Source: an uncultured Campylobacteraceae bacterium (GTDB lineage Bacteria > Campylobacterota > Campylobacteria > Campylobacterales > Arcobacteraceae). Taken from it: 17,104 nt of DNA. Location: NCBI GenBank assembly GCA_913057765.1, contig CAJXPH010000031.1:1-17104 (forward strand), written 5' to 3'. The notes below the pieces were generated by a model. That model searched no databases and had not been told where the DNA came from. It saw nothing but the letters and a program-made list of their open reading frames with translations. This document shows, in pieces, positions 1 to 6,219 of this stretch. Made by a program: the position numbers and the translations under genes. Within the stretch, counting starts at the first letter, position 1; each line of letters opens with the position of its first letter.

Positions 1-38
1 TCTGGTCTCGTGGGCTCGGAGATGTGTATAAGAGACAG
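1..38 (+). other. Illumina Nextera i7-side adapter (not genomic)
   Basis: Bases 5-38 are the complete 34-base Nextera read-2 transposase adapter, ending in the 19-base Tn5 mosaic end (20-38, finishing ...AAGAGACAG). Bases 1-4 (TCTG) equal the last four bases of the N708 index primer as I remember it; four bases are weak support for naming the index. Genomic sequence starts at 39. The segment should be trimmed and not read as a mobile element, although it contains a real Tn5-derived end. Confidence 0.98.
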
Positions 39-73
39 ATTCTATCCCCCTGAATTGCTAAGTTTCAAGTAAA

Positions 74-421
74 TCATAAATTAGATTGTCTACCTAATAC
101 TTTTAAAACTATTTTTCTAATAACTCTTATAAATGAATAAATAAAACTTTTGAAAAATTTATTATTTGGAAAATAAACTTTCTTTGAAGATATTTTATTT
201 AAAAAAATTATTGCACCTGCACCTTGATAAATTTTACCTTCACCTAATATTATAATAAAACCATCATTTATATCAAAACCTCTATTTCTTAATTTCTTTA
301 TATCTTTACTATTTTCTCTAGCATTTAAAATACTTAATTCATGATTTTCTTTTAATTTAATATAGTTTGCATAAGAGCTACAAAAAGGACATTCTTTATC
401 ATAAAATAGTTTTATTTTCAT
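74..421 (-). CDS. DCC-family (DUF393) thiol-disulfide oxidoreductase-like protein
   Basis: The protein has 115 residues, about the usual size for DUF393. The N-terminus shows the family signature: a beta strand (KLFYD) followed by CPFC (Cys11 and Cys14), a thioredoxin-like CXXC site after an acidic residue (Asp8). The rest is a small alpha/beta fold with a very basic, hydrophobic C-terminal helix (KSFIYSFIRVIRKIVLKVL) that might touch the membrane. No signal peptide is visible, so it is probably cytoplasmic. DCC proteins are predicted redox proteins; their substrates are mostly unknown. There is no Shine-Dalgarno in front of the ATG, and a TATAAT box lies only about 7 bases upstream (428-433, minus strand), so the transcript could be nearly leaderless. 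It lies 79 bases downstream of the truncated isomerase gene on the same strand. Confidence 0.85.
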   Translation of the reverse strand: MKIKLFYDKECPFCSSYANYIKLKENHELSILNARENSKDIKKLRNRGFDINDGFIIILGEGKIYQGAGAIIFLNKISSKKVYFPNNKFFKSFIYSFIRVIRKIVLKVLGRQSNL

Positions 422-498
422 AAATAGATTATACTATTTTACAACTAATGATATATTACATATCATCTAGATTTCACCATAGAGATATGAATTCAGAT

Positions 499-524
499 AA
501 TTATATATCCTGTCCCCGGAATTT
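499..524 (-). repeat. REP/RAYT-like element end overlapping the 3' end of the truncated gene
   Basis: On the minus strand this reads AATTCCGGGGACAG followed by GATATATAATT. It closely resembles the conserved ends (AATTCCGGGGACAC...) that flank REP-associated tyrosine transposase genes in many bacteria, as I recall them. It supplies the last codons and stop of the isomerase remnant. No transposase gene is present nearby, so at most this is a remnant or a non-autonomous copy. The same 8-mer (CTGTCCCC on the plus strand) recurs at 747-754. Confidence 0.45.
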
Positions 525-686
525 AACTAATATATGCGTGTACTTATACTCACTACATGGGTAAGCTCTAGACTTACATATCCCAGCACCTGAATCTACT
601 TCATTAATAATATTTTCTATATCATCAAAAATATTTTTAGTATCAATATTCAAGTCATCAGAATATTTAATCTCTACATGTGGCAT
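501..686 (-). CDS. Truncated 5-carboxymethyl-2-hydroxymuconate isomerase-like protein (probable gene remnant)
   Basis: The 61-residue product begins MPHVEIKYSD and carries DSGAGICKSRAY, matching the N-terminal half of the HpaF/HpcD family (CHMI, tautomerase superfamily), in which Pro2 is the catalytic base after removal of Met. Intact members are about 110-125 residues, so roughly the last half is absent. Family resemblance runs to about HILVK (residue 55). The remaining codons, FRGQDI and stop, are encoded by a CCGGGGACAG-containing sequence that looks like a REP/RAYT element end. No continuation of the family is visible in any frame of 422-500. Translation is well supported, with AAAGGA about 8 bases before the ATG. 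I infer a gene broken by insertion or recombination. A shortened but expressed protein is possible, though it would lack part of the fold needed for the trimeric active site. Confidence 0.7.
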   Translation of the reverse strand: MPHVEIKYSDDLNIDTKNIFDDIENIINEVDSGAGICKSRAYPCSEYKYTHILVKFRGQDI

Positions 687-735
687 TTATTAATCCTTTA
701 GTTCATATATTTTCAGTCTTCTTATTTAGAAAAGA

Positions 736-760
736 GGAAAAGAGGGCTGTCCCCTTTTTT
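736..760. repeat. Imperfect hairpin with a second GGGGACAG motif
   Basis: The plus strand shows GGG (744-746) pairing with CCC (751-753) around the loop CTGT. After one bulged A the pairing continues through G742-C754 and an A/T stretch to about 736/760. The motif CTGTCCCC (747-754) is identical to the one at 510-517 and in the same orientation. It could be a second REP-like remnant upstream of the truncated gene. A terminator is less likely, because no plus-strand gene lies upstream of it. Confidence 0.35.
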
Positions 761-808
761 CTGATATTGTAGTAAAAAGTTAATAAAAGAAAATAAAAGT
801 GGAGAATC

Positions 809-814
809 TATAAT
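809..814 (+). promoter_or_regulatory. Candidate -10 box for the small membrane protein gene
   Basis: A perfect TATAAT lies at 809-814 with no convincing -35 hexamer, as is common for sigma-70 promoters in this phylum. It would start transcription near 821, about 50 bases before the preferred start codon at 875. Confidence 0.4.
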
Positions 815-874
815 AAATATTACATTAGATTTACATACATTTTTACTATGATGACAAAAACAAAAAGGAAACCA

Positions 875-1033
875 ATGTTTGAACTAATAGCTTTACTCTC
901 TTTTGCTTGTTCTGGAGTCATTATCTATTTTATTAGAAAAAAAAGAGCCGAGAATAAAAGAACTGAAAATCAATTTACACCAACACGTCAGAAAGATATA
1001 AAGAAAGCAAAGAAAAAAGTTAAAAGTGACTAG
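875..1033 (+). CDS. Small single-pass membrane protein, function unknown
   Basis: I do not recognise this protein. With the ATG at 875 it has 52 residues: an N-terminal membrane helix (roughly residues 2-20, FELIALLSFACSGVIIYFI) and then a strongly basic, Lys/Arg-rich tail of about 30 residues ending KKVKSD, which should lie in the cytoplasm by the positive-inside rule. I chose 875 over the upstream in-frame ATG at 848 because AAGGA (865-869) sits 5 bases before 875, while nothing resembling a ribosome site precedes 848. The longer form would add nine polar residues (MMTKTKRKP). A hairpin begins at the stop codon. The gene stands alone, facing away from the isomerase remnant. Small size and lack of recognised relatives keep confidence moderate. 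Confidence 0.5.
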   Translation: MFELIALLSFACSGVIIYFIRKKRAENKRTENQFTPTRQKDIKKAKKKVKSD

Positions 1034-1057
1034 TAAAAGCCTGACAAGCTTTTGCTA
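1031..1057. terminator. Ten-base-pair hairpin overlapping the stop of the small membrane protein gene
   Basis: TAGTAAAAGC (1031-1040) pairs with GCTTTTGCTA (1048-1057) around a 7-base loop, with one T-G wobble. The hairpin begins at the stop codon. No T-tract follows on the plus strand, so it may terminate weakly or protect the 3' end. On the minus strand it lies about 85 bases beyond the lipoprotein stop. A second, mismatched hairpin (1090-1103 with 1115-1128) also lies in this spacer. Confidence 0.4.
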
Positions 1058-1142
1058 AACCCCTTGGCGTTATATATAGATATTTAAGATTGCCTATATT
1101 TCCAAGTACAAATTGAGAATATAGACAAAATACTAATTTAAA

Positions 1143-1661
1143 CTATTTTTCAAAAAAACCTAGAGAAGAATCAATTACTTCAATTTTCTTATTTATAATT
1201 TCTTTTGTTTCATAATCTTCAATCCATACCGAAGACTTTTTTTCTCCTAATACCCCTTTTACTATATATTGAATATTTTCTTTAGGAATAAATTCAATTT
1301 CACCTCTGACTTCATACACTGGATTAGTAAGTGCTAAAATAGGTGCAGCATATTCTGTTCTCCCTACAATTGTAAATTTAGTTTTTTTAGCAGCTATATC
1401 ATGATTGAATTTATCAACTATCATATTAAAGCCTCTTCCATAGTTTTTATCCAACGTACTATAACGACTATTATATATTTTAGCATCATTAATCTTTTCT
1501 AAATAAAACATATCTGCTTTACTTGAGCTATGAATACTTGCTGAGTCCATAATATAGGCTTTTTTTCCTTCATAGTTTTTTGGTATTGTAGGTTGATATG
1601 AGACACAACCTGTAAATAAAAATATTGATAATAAAATCAATATTAAACTTAATTTTTTCAT
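1143..1661 (-). CDS. Predicted lipoprotein, uncharacterised
   Basis: Starting at the ATG at 1661 gives 172 residues with a textbook type II signal peptide: MKK, a Leu/Ile-rich core, then the lipobox FTGC with the lipidated Cys19. This start is preferred over the in-frame ATG at 1733 because AAAGGA lies about 5 bases upstream and the signal peptide then begins correctly; the longer version would place 24 hydrophobic and basic residues in front of it. The mature part is mixed alpha/beta with no catalytic motif I can name. It includes a distinctive GRTEYAAPILALTNPVYEV stretch (about residues 100-118) and a C-terminal WIEDYETKEII segment. It probably sits in the inner or outer membrane facing the periplasm. 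It appears to be a single-gene unit with its own promoter box at 1687-1692. Confidence 0.8.
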   Translation of the reverse strand: MKKLSLILILLSIFLFTGCVSYQPTIPKNYEGKKAYIMDSASIHSSSKADMFYLEKINDAKIYNSRYSTLDKNYGRGFNMIVDKFNHDIAAKKTKFTIVGRTEYAAPILALTNPVYEVRGEIEFIPKENIQYIVKGVLGEKKSSVWIEDYETKEIINKKIEVIDSSLGFFEK

Positions 1662-1686
1662 TTTTATCCTTTTTATAATATATAAT

Positions 1687-1692
1687 ATTATA
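1687..1692 (-). promoter_or_regulatory. -10 box of the lipoprotein gene
   Basis: The minus strand reads AGTATAATATTA, a TATAAT about 26 bases before the start codon. This leaves a leader of roughly 20 bases containing the AAAGGA ribosome site. No -35 element is evident in the T-rich upstream stretch. Confidence 0.45.
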
Positions 1693-1743
1693 CTAAAAAA
1701 ATATTTAGAATTGACTATTTTTTTAAAGTTCAAGGCAGGAGCA

Positions 1744-1788
1744 AAATTTTTTGTGGGAGCTTACTAGAGTAAGTGAGTAAAAAAATTT
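1744..1788. repeat. Nested inverted repeat in the guaB-lipoprotein spacer
   Basis: Outer arms AAATTTTTT (1744-1752) and AAAAAATTT (1780-1788) enclose an inner hairpin CTTAC-TAGA-GTAAG (1760-1773). The outer right arm overlaps the left arm of the terminator hairpin at 1783-1809, so the two pairings exclude each other. The layout looks like a small dispersed intergenic repeat or the remains of one; this cannot be decided from one copy. Confidence 0.5.
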
Positions 1789-1809
1789 CTGCGAATAACG
1801 CAGAAATTT
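1779..1809 (-). terminator. Second (distal) intrinsic terminator of the gatA-guaB operon
   Basis: AAATTTCTGCG (1783-1793) and CGCAGAAATTT (1799-1809) form a perfect 11-bp stem with a 5-base loop. Read on the minus strand the hairpin is followed at once by a run of Ts (complement of the As at 1779-1785), which makes a standard intrinsic terminator. It backs up the one at 1812-1839. Confidence 0.8.
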
Positions 1810-1811
1810 AG

Positions 1812-1839
1812 AAAAAGAGGCTGTTATAAACCTCTTTTT
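1812..1839 (-). terminator. First intrinsic terminator directly after guaB
   Basis: AAAAAGAGG (1812-1820) pairs with CCTCTTTTT (1831-1839) around a 10-base loop, touching the guaB stop codon. The U-rich 3' arm is present on both strands, so it could work in both directions, but only guaB reads into it. Confidence 0.8.
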
Positions 1840-3285
1840 TTATACGTGGTAATTTGGAGCTTCGTTAGTAATCGTTACATCATGTACATGAGACTCTTTA
1901 AGCCCTGCACTTGTAATCTCAACAAACTCTGCAGTGTCTTGGAAGATTTCAATTGTTCCAGAACCAAGATATCCCATTGATGATCTTAATCCACCAGTCA
2001 TTTGGTGAATAATATCAGCGATTGAACCTCTATATGCAACTCTACCTTCAATACCTTCTGGTACAAGTTTATCAGCAGCTGTTCCTTCTTGGAAGTATCT
2101 ATCAGTACTTCCTTTAGTCATTGCTCCAATTGAACCCATTCCTCTATATGTTTTGAATTTTCTTCCTTGGAATAAAATTAATTCACCTGGAGACTCATCA
2201 GTTCCTGCTAATGCAGAACCCATCATAACAGAAGCTGCACCAACAGCTAACGCTTTAGCAACATCACCAGAGTATTTGATACCACCATCAGCAATAATTG
2301 GAACACCATATTTAGCACCCTCTTCTGCACACTCATCAATTGCAGAAATTTGTGGAACACCAACACCTGCAACAATTCTAGTTGTACAAATAGAACCAGG
2401 ACCAATACCAACTTTTACTGCATCAGCACCAGCATCAATAAGTGCTTTCGTACCTTCAGAAGTTGCTACATTTCCAGCAATAATCTCAACATCTAATTTA
2501 GACTTGATATCTTTTACTGAATCTAAAATACCTTTTGAATGTCCATGTGCCGAATCCATAACTAAAACATCAACACCTGCTTCAACTAATGCAGTTGCTC
2601 TGTCTAATTGTCCAACACCAATTGCAGCACCAACAATTAATCTTCCTAATTCATCTTTAGAAGCATCAGGATATTCTCTTTTTTTATTAATATCTTTGAT
2701 TGTAATAAGACCAATAAGTCTATTTTTATTATCAACGATTGGTAATTTTTCAATTTTATTTGAATGCATTACATCTGCAGCATCCTCTAAAGTTGTTCCC
2801 TCTTTTGCAGTGATTAATGGCATCATTGTCATTTTTTCACTTACTTTTTTAGTGAAATCTTTAGTAAATCTCATATCTCTATTTGTAACAATTCCTAATA
2901 AGATTTGATTATCATCTACAACGGGAACTCCTGAGATTTTATAAGAAGCCATAATATCTTCTGCATCTTGAAGTGTTTGTTCCATTTTAATTGTAATTGG
3001 GTCAATAATCATTCCTGATTCTGACTTCTTAACTTTTTTAACTTGTAATGCTTGAGCGTCAATATCCATGTTCTTATGAATAATTCCTATTCCACCAAGT
3101 CTTGCCATTGCAATAGCAGCTTCATATTCTGTTACTGTGTCCATTGCCGCAGAAACAAAAGGAATATTTAAAGTAATATTTTTTGTTAATTTTGTTTTTA
3201 ATAATACCTCTTTTGGTAAAATTTCCGATTTTGCAGGTACTAATAAAACATCTTCAAATGTTAAAGCTCTTTTTCTAATTCTCAT
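1840..3285 (-). CDS. guaB: Inosine-5'-monophosphate dehydrogenase
   Basis: IMPDH catalyses the NAD-dependent oxidation of IMP to XMP, the committed step of GMP synthesis, in the cytoplasm. At 481 residues it is full length. A TIM-barrel N-terminal part is followed by the inserted pair of CBS domains (about residues 92-205) and the rest of the barrel. Visible active-site features are DSAHGHS (244-250), the GIGPGSIC loop with catalytic Cys300, ADGG (332-335), YRGMGSIGAM (380-389) and the mobile-flap EGIEGRV (410-416). The start is supported by AAGGA 7 bases upstream. It lies 15 bases after gatA and should be co-transcribed with it. The CBS pair suggests purine-nucleotide feedback, as known for bacterial IMPDHs; that is family knowledge and not visible here. 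Two tandem terminators follow. Confidence 0.97.
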   Translation of the reverse strand: MRIRKRALTFEDVLLVPAKSEILPKEVLLKTKLTKNITLNIPFVSAAMDTVTEYEAAIAMARLGGIGIIHKNMDIDAQALQVKKVKKSESGMIIDPITIKMEQTLQDAEDIMASYKISGVPVVDDNQILLGIVTNRDMRFTKDFTKKVSEKMTMMPLITAKEGTTLEDAADVMHSNKIEKLPIVDNKNRLIGLITIKDINKKREYPDASKDELGRLIVGAAIGVGQLDRATALVEAGVDVLVMDSAHGHSKGILDSVKDIKSKLDVEIIAGNVATSEGTKALIDAGADAVKVGIGPGSICTTRIVAGVGVPQISAIDECAEEGAKYGVPIIADGGIKYSGDVAKALAVGAASVMMGSALAGTDESPGELILFQGRKFKTYRGMGSIGAMTKGSTDRYFQEGTAADKLVPEGIEGRVAYRGSIADIIHQMTGGLRSSMGYLGSGTIEIFQDTAEFVEITSAGLKESHVHDVTITNEAPNYHV

Positions 3286-3300
3286 AATATTCCTTTCTAA

Positions 3301-4662
3301 TTATTTACTGTAATTTACAGCTTTTTCTAATGCTAACGCACCATCAAACATCGTTTGCTCATCATAAGCTCGACCGATTAATTGTAATCCTATTGGCATT
3401 CCATCTTCATCATTATCAATTGGTAATGAAATAGCAGGTAATCCAGCTAGGTTCACAGAAATTGTATATATATCACTTAAATACATTTCAAGTGATGTTT
3501 TAAAGCTTCCAAATTCAGGTGCTGTTGTAGGAGCAACTGGAGATAAAATCAAATCTGCATCTTTAAAAATTTCTTCATATTCATCTTTGATTAAGTGTCT
3601 TACTTTCTGAGCTTTTATATAATATGCATCGTAGTATCCTGAACTTAATACAAAAGAACCTAACATAATTCTTTTTTGTACTTCATCACCAAATCCTTGT
3701 GATTTAGTTTGGATATACATATCTTTTAATCCACCAGTACCTTTTCTATTTCCATATCTAACACCATCAAATCTTGAAAGATTTGCAGATGCTTCAGCAG
3801 TTGCAACAATATAGTAAGAAGAAAGGATTTTATCTGTATCAAGCATATTTTTATGAACAATTTCATGTCCTGCATCTTCATAAGCTTTAACTGCTTTTGC
3901 AAATCCAGATTTAATTGCAGGACTTGCTTGTTCTACAAAGTTATCAATAACAGCTATTTTTAATTTTCTATTTGAATCTAGCTTAGGAGTAACAGCTTCA
4001 TATTCTACATTTGCAGAAGTTGAATCCATTGGGTCATGTCCAGAAATAATATCATATAAAATTGCTGCATCTTCAACATTTTGAGTAACTGGACCTACTT
4101 GGTCTAAAGATGAGGAATAAGCAGTTACGCCATATCTTGAAACTCTTCCATAAGTTGGTTTCATTCCAACCACACCACAATATGCAGCAGGTTGTCTTAC
4201 TGATCCACCTGTATCAGTTCCTAAAGCAGCAACAGCAATACCAGCAGCAACAGCAGCAGCACTACCACCAGAACTTCCACCAGCTGTTTTATTGGAATCA
4301 TGAGGATTTAATGTTTTACCATAACAAGAAGTATCAGTTGAACTTCCCATAGCAAATTCATCCATATTTGCTCGTCCAAATGGGCTTAATCCAGATTCTC
4401 TTAAGTTTCTAATAACTGTAGCATCGTAAGGACTTACATATCCTTTTAAAATGTTACTACAGCAAGTAATATTCCAATCTTTAACATTAATAATATCTTT
4501 GATTGCAATTGGAATACCTTCTCCAGATGTTGTAACATCACTATTTGTTAGTTGTTCAACATATGCACCAGTATCATTTTCTTTGATTTTCGAAGCTAGG
4601 TTTTCTCTTAGTTTTTTAATATCGTCACTATTTAATTTTAGTGCTTCTTTTAGAGTTATCAA
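3301..4662 (-). CDS. gatA: Glutamyl/aspartyl-tRNA amidotransferase subunit A
   Basis: GatA is the amidase subunit of GatCAB. It releases ammonia from glutamine so that GatB can convert Glu-tRNA(Gln), and often Asp-tRNA(Asn), to the correctly amidated forms; the phylum depends on this indirect route. The 453-residue protein has the amidase signature GGSSGGSAAAVAAG (128-141) and an intact Ser-cisSer-Lys triad: Lys55 in PIAIKD, Ser130, and nucleophile Ser154 in DTGGSVRQ. The spacing between these residues equals that of characterised GatA enzymes. The start codon is TTG (4660-4662), supported by AGGAG 6 bases upstream and by the family's usual start region (MITLKEAL); no in-frame ATG fits. gatB and gatC are not in the window. 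It is first in a two-gene unit with guaB. Confidence 0.96.
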   Translation of the reverse strand: MITLKEALKLNSDDIKKLRENLASKIKENDTGAYVEQLTNSDVTTSGEGIPIAIKDIINVKDWNITCCSNILKGYVSPYDATVIRNLRESGLSPFGRANMDEFAMGSSTDTSCYGKTLNPHDSNKTAGGSSGGSAAAVAAGIAVAALGTDTGGSVRQPAAYCGVVGMKPTYGRVSRYGVTAYSSSLDQVGPVTQNVEDAAILYDIISGHDPMDSTSANVEYEAVTPKLDSNRKLKIAVIDNFVEQASPAIKSGFAKAVKAYEDAGHEIVHKNMLDTDKILSSYYIVATAEASANLSRFDGVRYGNRKGTGGLKDMYIQTKSQGFGDEVQKRIMLGSFVLSSGYYDAYYIKAQKVRHLIKDEYEEIFKDADLILSPVAPTTAPEFGSFKTSLEMYLSDIYTISVNLAGLPAISLPIDNDEDGMPIGLQLIGRAYDEQTMFDGALALEKAVNYSK

Positions 4663-4702
4663 ATGGCTCTCCTAGGATTTACTTTATATAGCATATCGCG
4701 CC

Positions 4703-4708
4703 ATTATA
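4703..4708 (-). promoter_or_regulatory. -10 box of the gatA-guaB operon
   Basis: The minus strand has TATATAATGG, with TATAAT at 4703-4708 preceded by T-rich DNA. Predicted transcription start is near 4696, about 34 bases before the TTG start. It lies in the spacer between the alpha-operon terminator and gatA, consistent with gatA having its own promoter. Confidence 0.5.
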
Positions 4709-4784
4709 TAAAAATTTTGATTAAAATCTGGTAAATAAATTTTGATTATAAAAATAATAATATTTTCAAATAAATATTGAGTAA

Positions 4785-4823
4785 AAAAAAAGGGTTAGAA
4801 GAAAATCTTCTAACCCTTTTTTT
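4785..4823 (-). terminator. Intrinsic terminator of the alpha (rpmJ-rplQ) operon
   Basis: AAAAAAAGGGTTAGAAGA (4785-4802) is perfectly complementary to TCTTCTAACCCTTTTTTT (4806-4823) across a 3-base loop. This gives an 18-bp stem with GGG/CCC in its middle and a U-tract on the minus strand, 17 bases beyond the rplQ stop. It is symmetrical enough to act on both strands, though no plus-strand gene reads into it. Confidence 0.93.
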
Positions 4824-4840
4824 AAAATTAAACTAATAAA

Positions 4841-5191
4841 TTATACGAATGAAATGAATGCCATTGCTGTAGCATCCCCTCTTCTAATTCTAGTTTTTAC
4901 AATTGAAGTATATCCACCAGATCTACCTTCGTATTTTGGTGCGATTTCATTGATAAGTTTTTTAGTAGCTTCTTTATCTTGTAATGCAGAAAATACTAAT
5001 CTATGAGTATTTAAATCTGCATTTCTAGCAGTTGTTACTAATTTTTCAATATATCTTCTTAACTCTTTTGCTTTTGGAACAGTTGTTTCAATCTTCTCTC
5101 TTGTGATGATTGCAATTGCCATATTTTTTAACAATGCTTTTCTGTGAGAAGAAGTTCTGTTTAACCTTCTATATCCGTGCTTATGTCTCAT
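4841..5191 (-). CDS. rplQ: 50S ribosomal protein L17
   Basis: The 116-residue protein has the L17 start MRHKHGYRRLNRTSSHRKALLKN and the conserved ITREKIETTVPKAKELRRYIEKL segment (about residues 30-52), plus the RRGDATAMAFISFV C-terminus. L17 is a core large-subunit protein near the exit tunnel. AAGGG lies upstream of the ATG. It is the last gene of the alpha operon, 14 bases after rpoA, and is followed by a strong terminator. Confidence 0.97.
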   Translation of the reverse strand: MRHKHGYRRLNRTSSHRKALLKNMAIAIITREKIETTVPKAKELRRYIEKLVTTARNADLNTHRLVFSALQDKEATKKLINEIAPKYEGRSGGYTSIVKTRIRRGDATAMAFISFV

Positions 5192-5205
5192 ATCAAACCC
5201 TTAAA

Positions 5206-6204
5206 TTATGCTTTAAGTTGCTCTAGCTTTCTTCTTAAAGCTGATGCAACATTTTCTGGAAGTGTATTTTCAATTGGGAAACCTAAAGATTCTAATTTCT
5301 CTTGGATTTCGTCAAAAGATTTTTTTCCTAAATTTTTAATATTTTTTACTTCTACTTCACTCATAAGTACTAATTCACCAAGGAATTTAAGTCCAGCTCT
5401 ATCTAAAGAGTTGAAACTTCTAGCACTTAAGTTTAAGTCATCGATTTTTACAATTAAATCTTTTAGTTCAACTGGCTCTTCACCTGAATCACTAACTGTT
5501 ACTTCTGATAAATCAAATACTTTATTAAATACTGACATTTGAGAGTACATAACAGATACAGCTTCTTTAAAAGCAGTAATAGGAGTAATTTGTCCATTTG
5601 TTTGTACATTAAATACAGCTTTTTCAAAGTTAGGATTATCTTCAACTAACATTTTTTCAATATCATAAACTACTTTTCTTACCGGAGTAAAGAAAGCATC
5701 TAATGGGATATAGTCTGATTCTAACATATCTCTAATATCTTCAGAAGGCATGTAACCAATTCCTCTTTGGATAATAACTGAGAATGTTAAGTTACAGTCT
5801 GAATTAATAGTAGCTAAATGAACATCAGGAGAAACTACTTCAACATCAGAGTTGATTAAGTCTTCACCTTTAATTTCTTTTGGTCCATCAAAAGAATATT
5901 CAACAACTACTTGCTCTTCATCACCATTGATTTTAAACTTAATATTTTTAAGATTAATAATAAAAATAGCTATATCTTCAAGCATTCCTCTTAATGAGTC
6001 AAACTCATGCGAAGCGCCCTCTATTTTAACTCCAATTGGTGCGTAACCAACTGAAGAACTTAATAGAAGTCTTCTTAAAGGGTGTGCTAAAGTTATTGCG
6101 AAACCACTTTCGAATGGATATGCTGATATTTTAGCTTCATTATCGCTAATAGCTTCAATTTCAACTTCTGTTGGTAAAAACGGTGTATCTGCAAATTTTT
6201 TCAT
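5206..6204 (-). CDS. rpoA: DNA-directed RNA polymerase subunit alpha
   Basis: The 332-residue alpha subunit has a dimerising N-terminal domain (about 1-232, with HPLRRLLLSS at 41-50) that scaffolds beta and beta', an acidic linker (about 233-248), and a C-terminal domain (about 249-312). The DNA-contact residues of the C-terminal domain are kept: Arg262 and Asn265 in ARSFNSL, and the NLGKKSFDEI helix (291-300), matching E. coli R265, N268 and K298. UP-element recognition should therefore be possible, which suits the T-rich DNA upstream of promoters here. The ATG has AAGG about 7 bases upstream. It sits 15 bases after rpsD and 14 before rplQ. Confidence 0.98.
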   Translation of the reverse strand: MKKFADTPFLPTEVEIEAISDNEAKISAYPFESGFAITLAHPLRRLLLSSSVGYAPIGVKIEGASHEFDSLRGMLEDIAIFIINLKNIKFKINGDEEQVVVEYSFDGPKEIKGEDLINSDVEVVSPDVHLATINSDCNLTFSVIIQRGIGYMPSEDIRDMLESDYIPLDAFFTPVRKVVYDIEKMLVEDNPNFEKAVFNVQTNGQITPITAFKEAVSVMYSQMSVFNKVFDLSEVTVSDSGEEPVELKDLIVKIDDLNLSARSFNSLDRAGLKFLGELVLMSEVEVKNIKNLGKKSFDEIQEKLESLGFPIENTLPENVASALRRKLEQLKA

Positions 6205-6219
6205 AGCCTACCTTACTTA

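Noticed and set aside
1050..1080. Sequence CCCCTTGGCGTTATAT resembling the right end of an integron attC site
   Set aside because: No matching left-end core (RYYYAAC) or complementary arm lies upstream, and there is no integrase or cassette-like array.
2153..2908. 251-codon open frame on the plus strand
   Set aside because: It lies entirely antisense to guaB, has low-complexity Ser/Pro/Ala content and no ribosome site; a codon-bias shadow.
4110..4352. Plus-strand frame encoding a run of glutamines
   Set aside because: It is the antisense reading of Ala-rich codons in the gatA amidase signature and not a real polyQ protein.
4785..4823. Possible part of a repeat array or small RNA gene
   Set aside because: The perfect stem with U-tract right after rplQ is fully explained as an intrinsic terminator.
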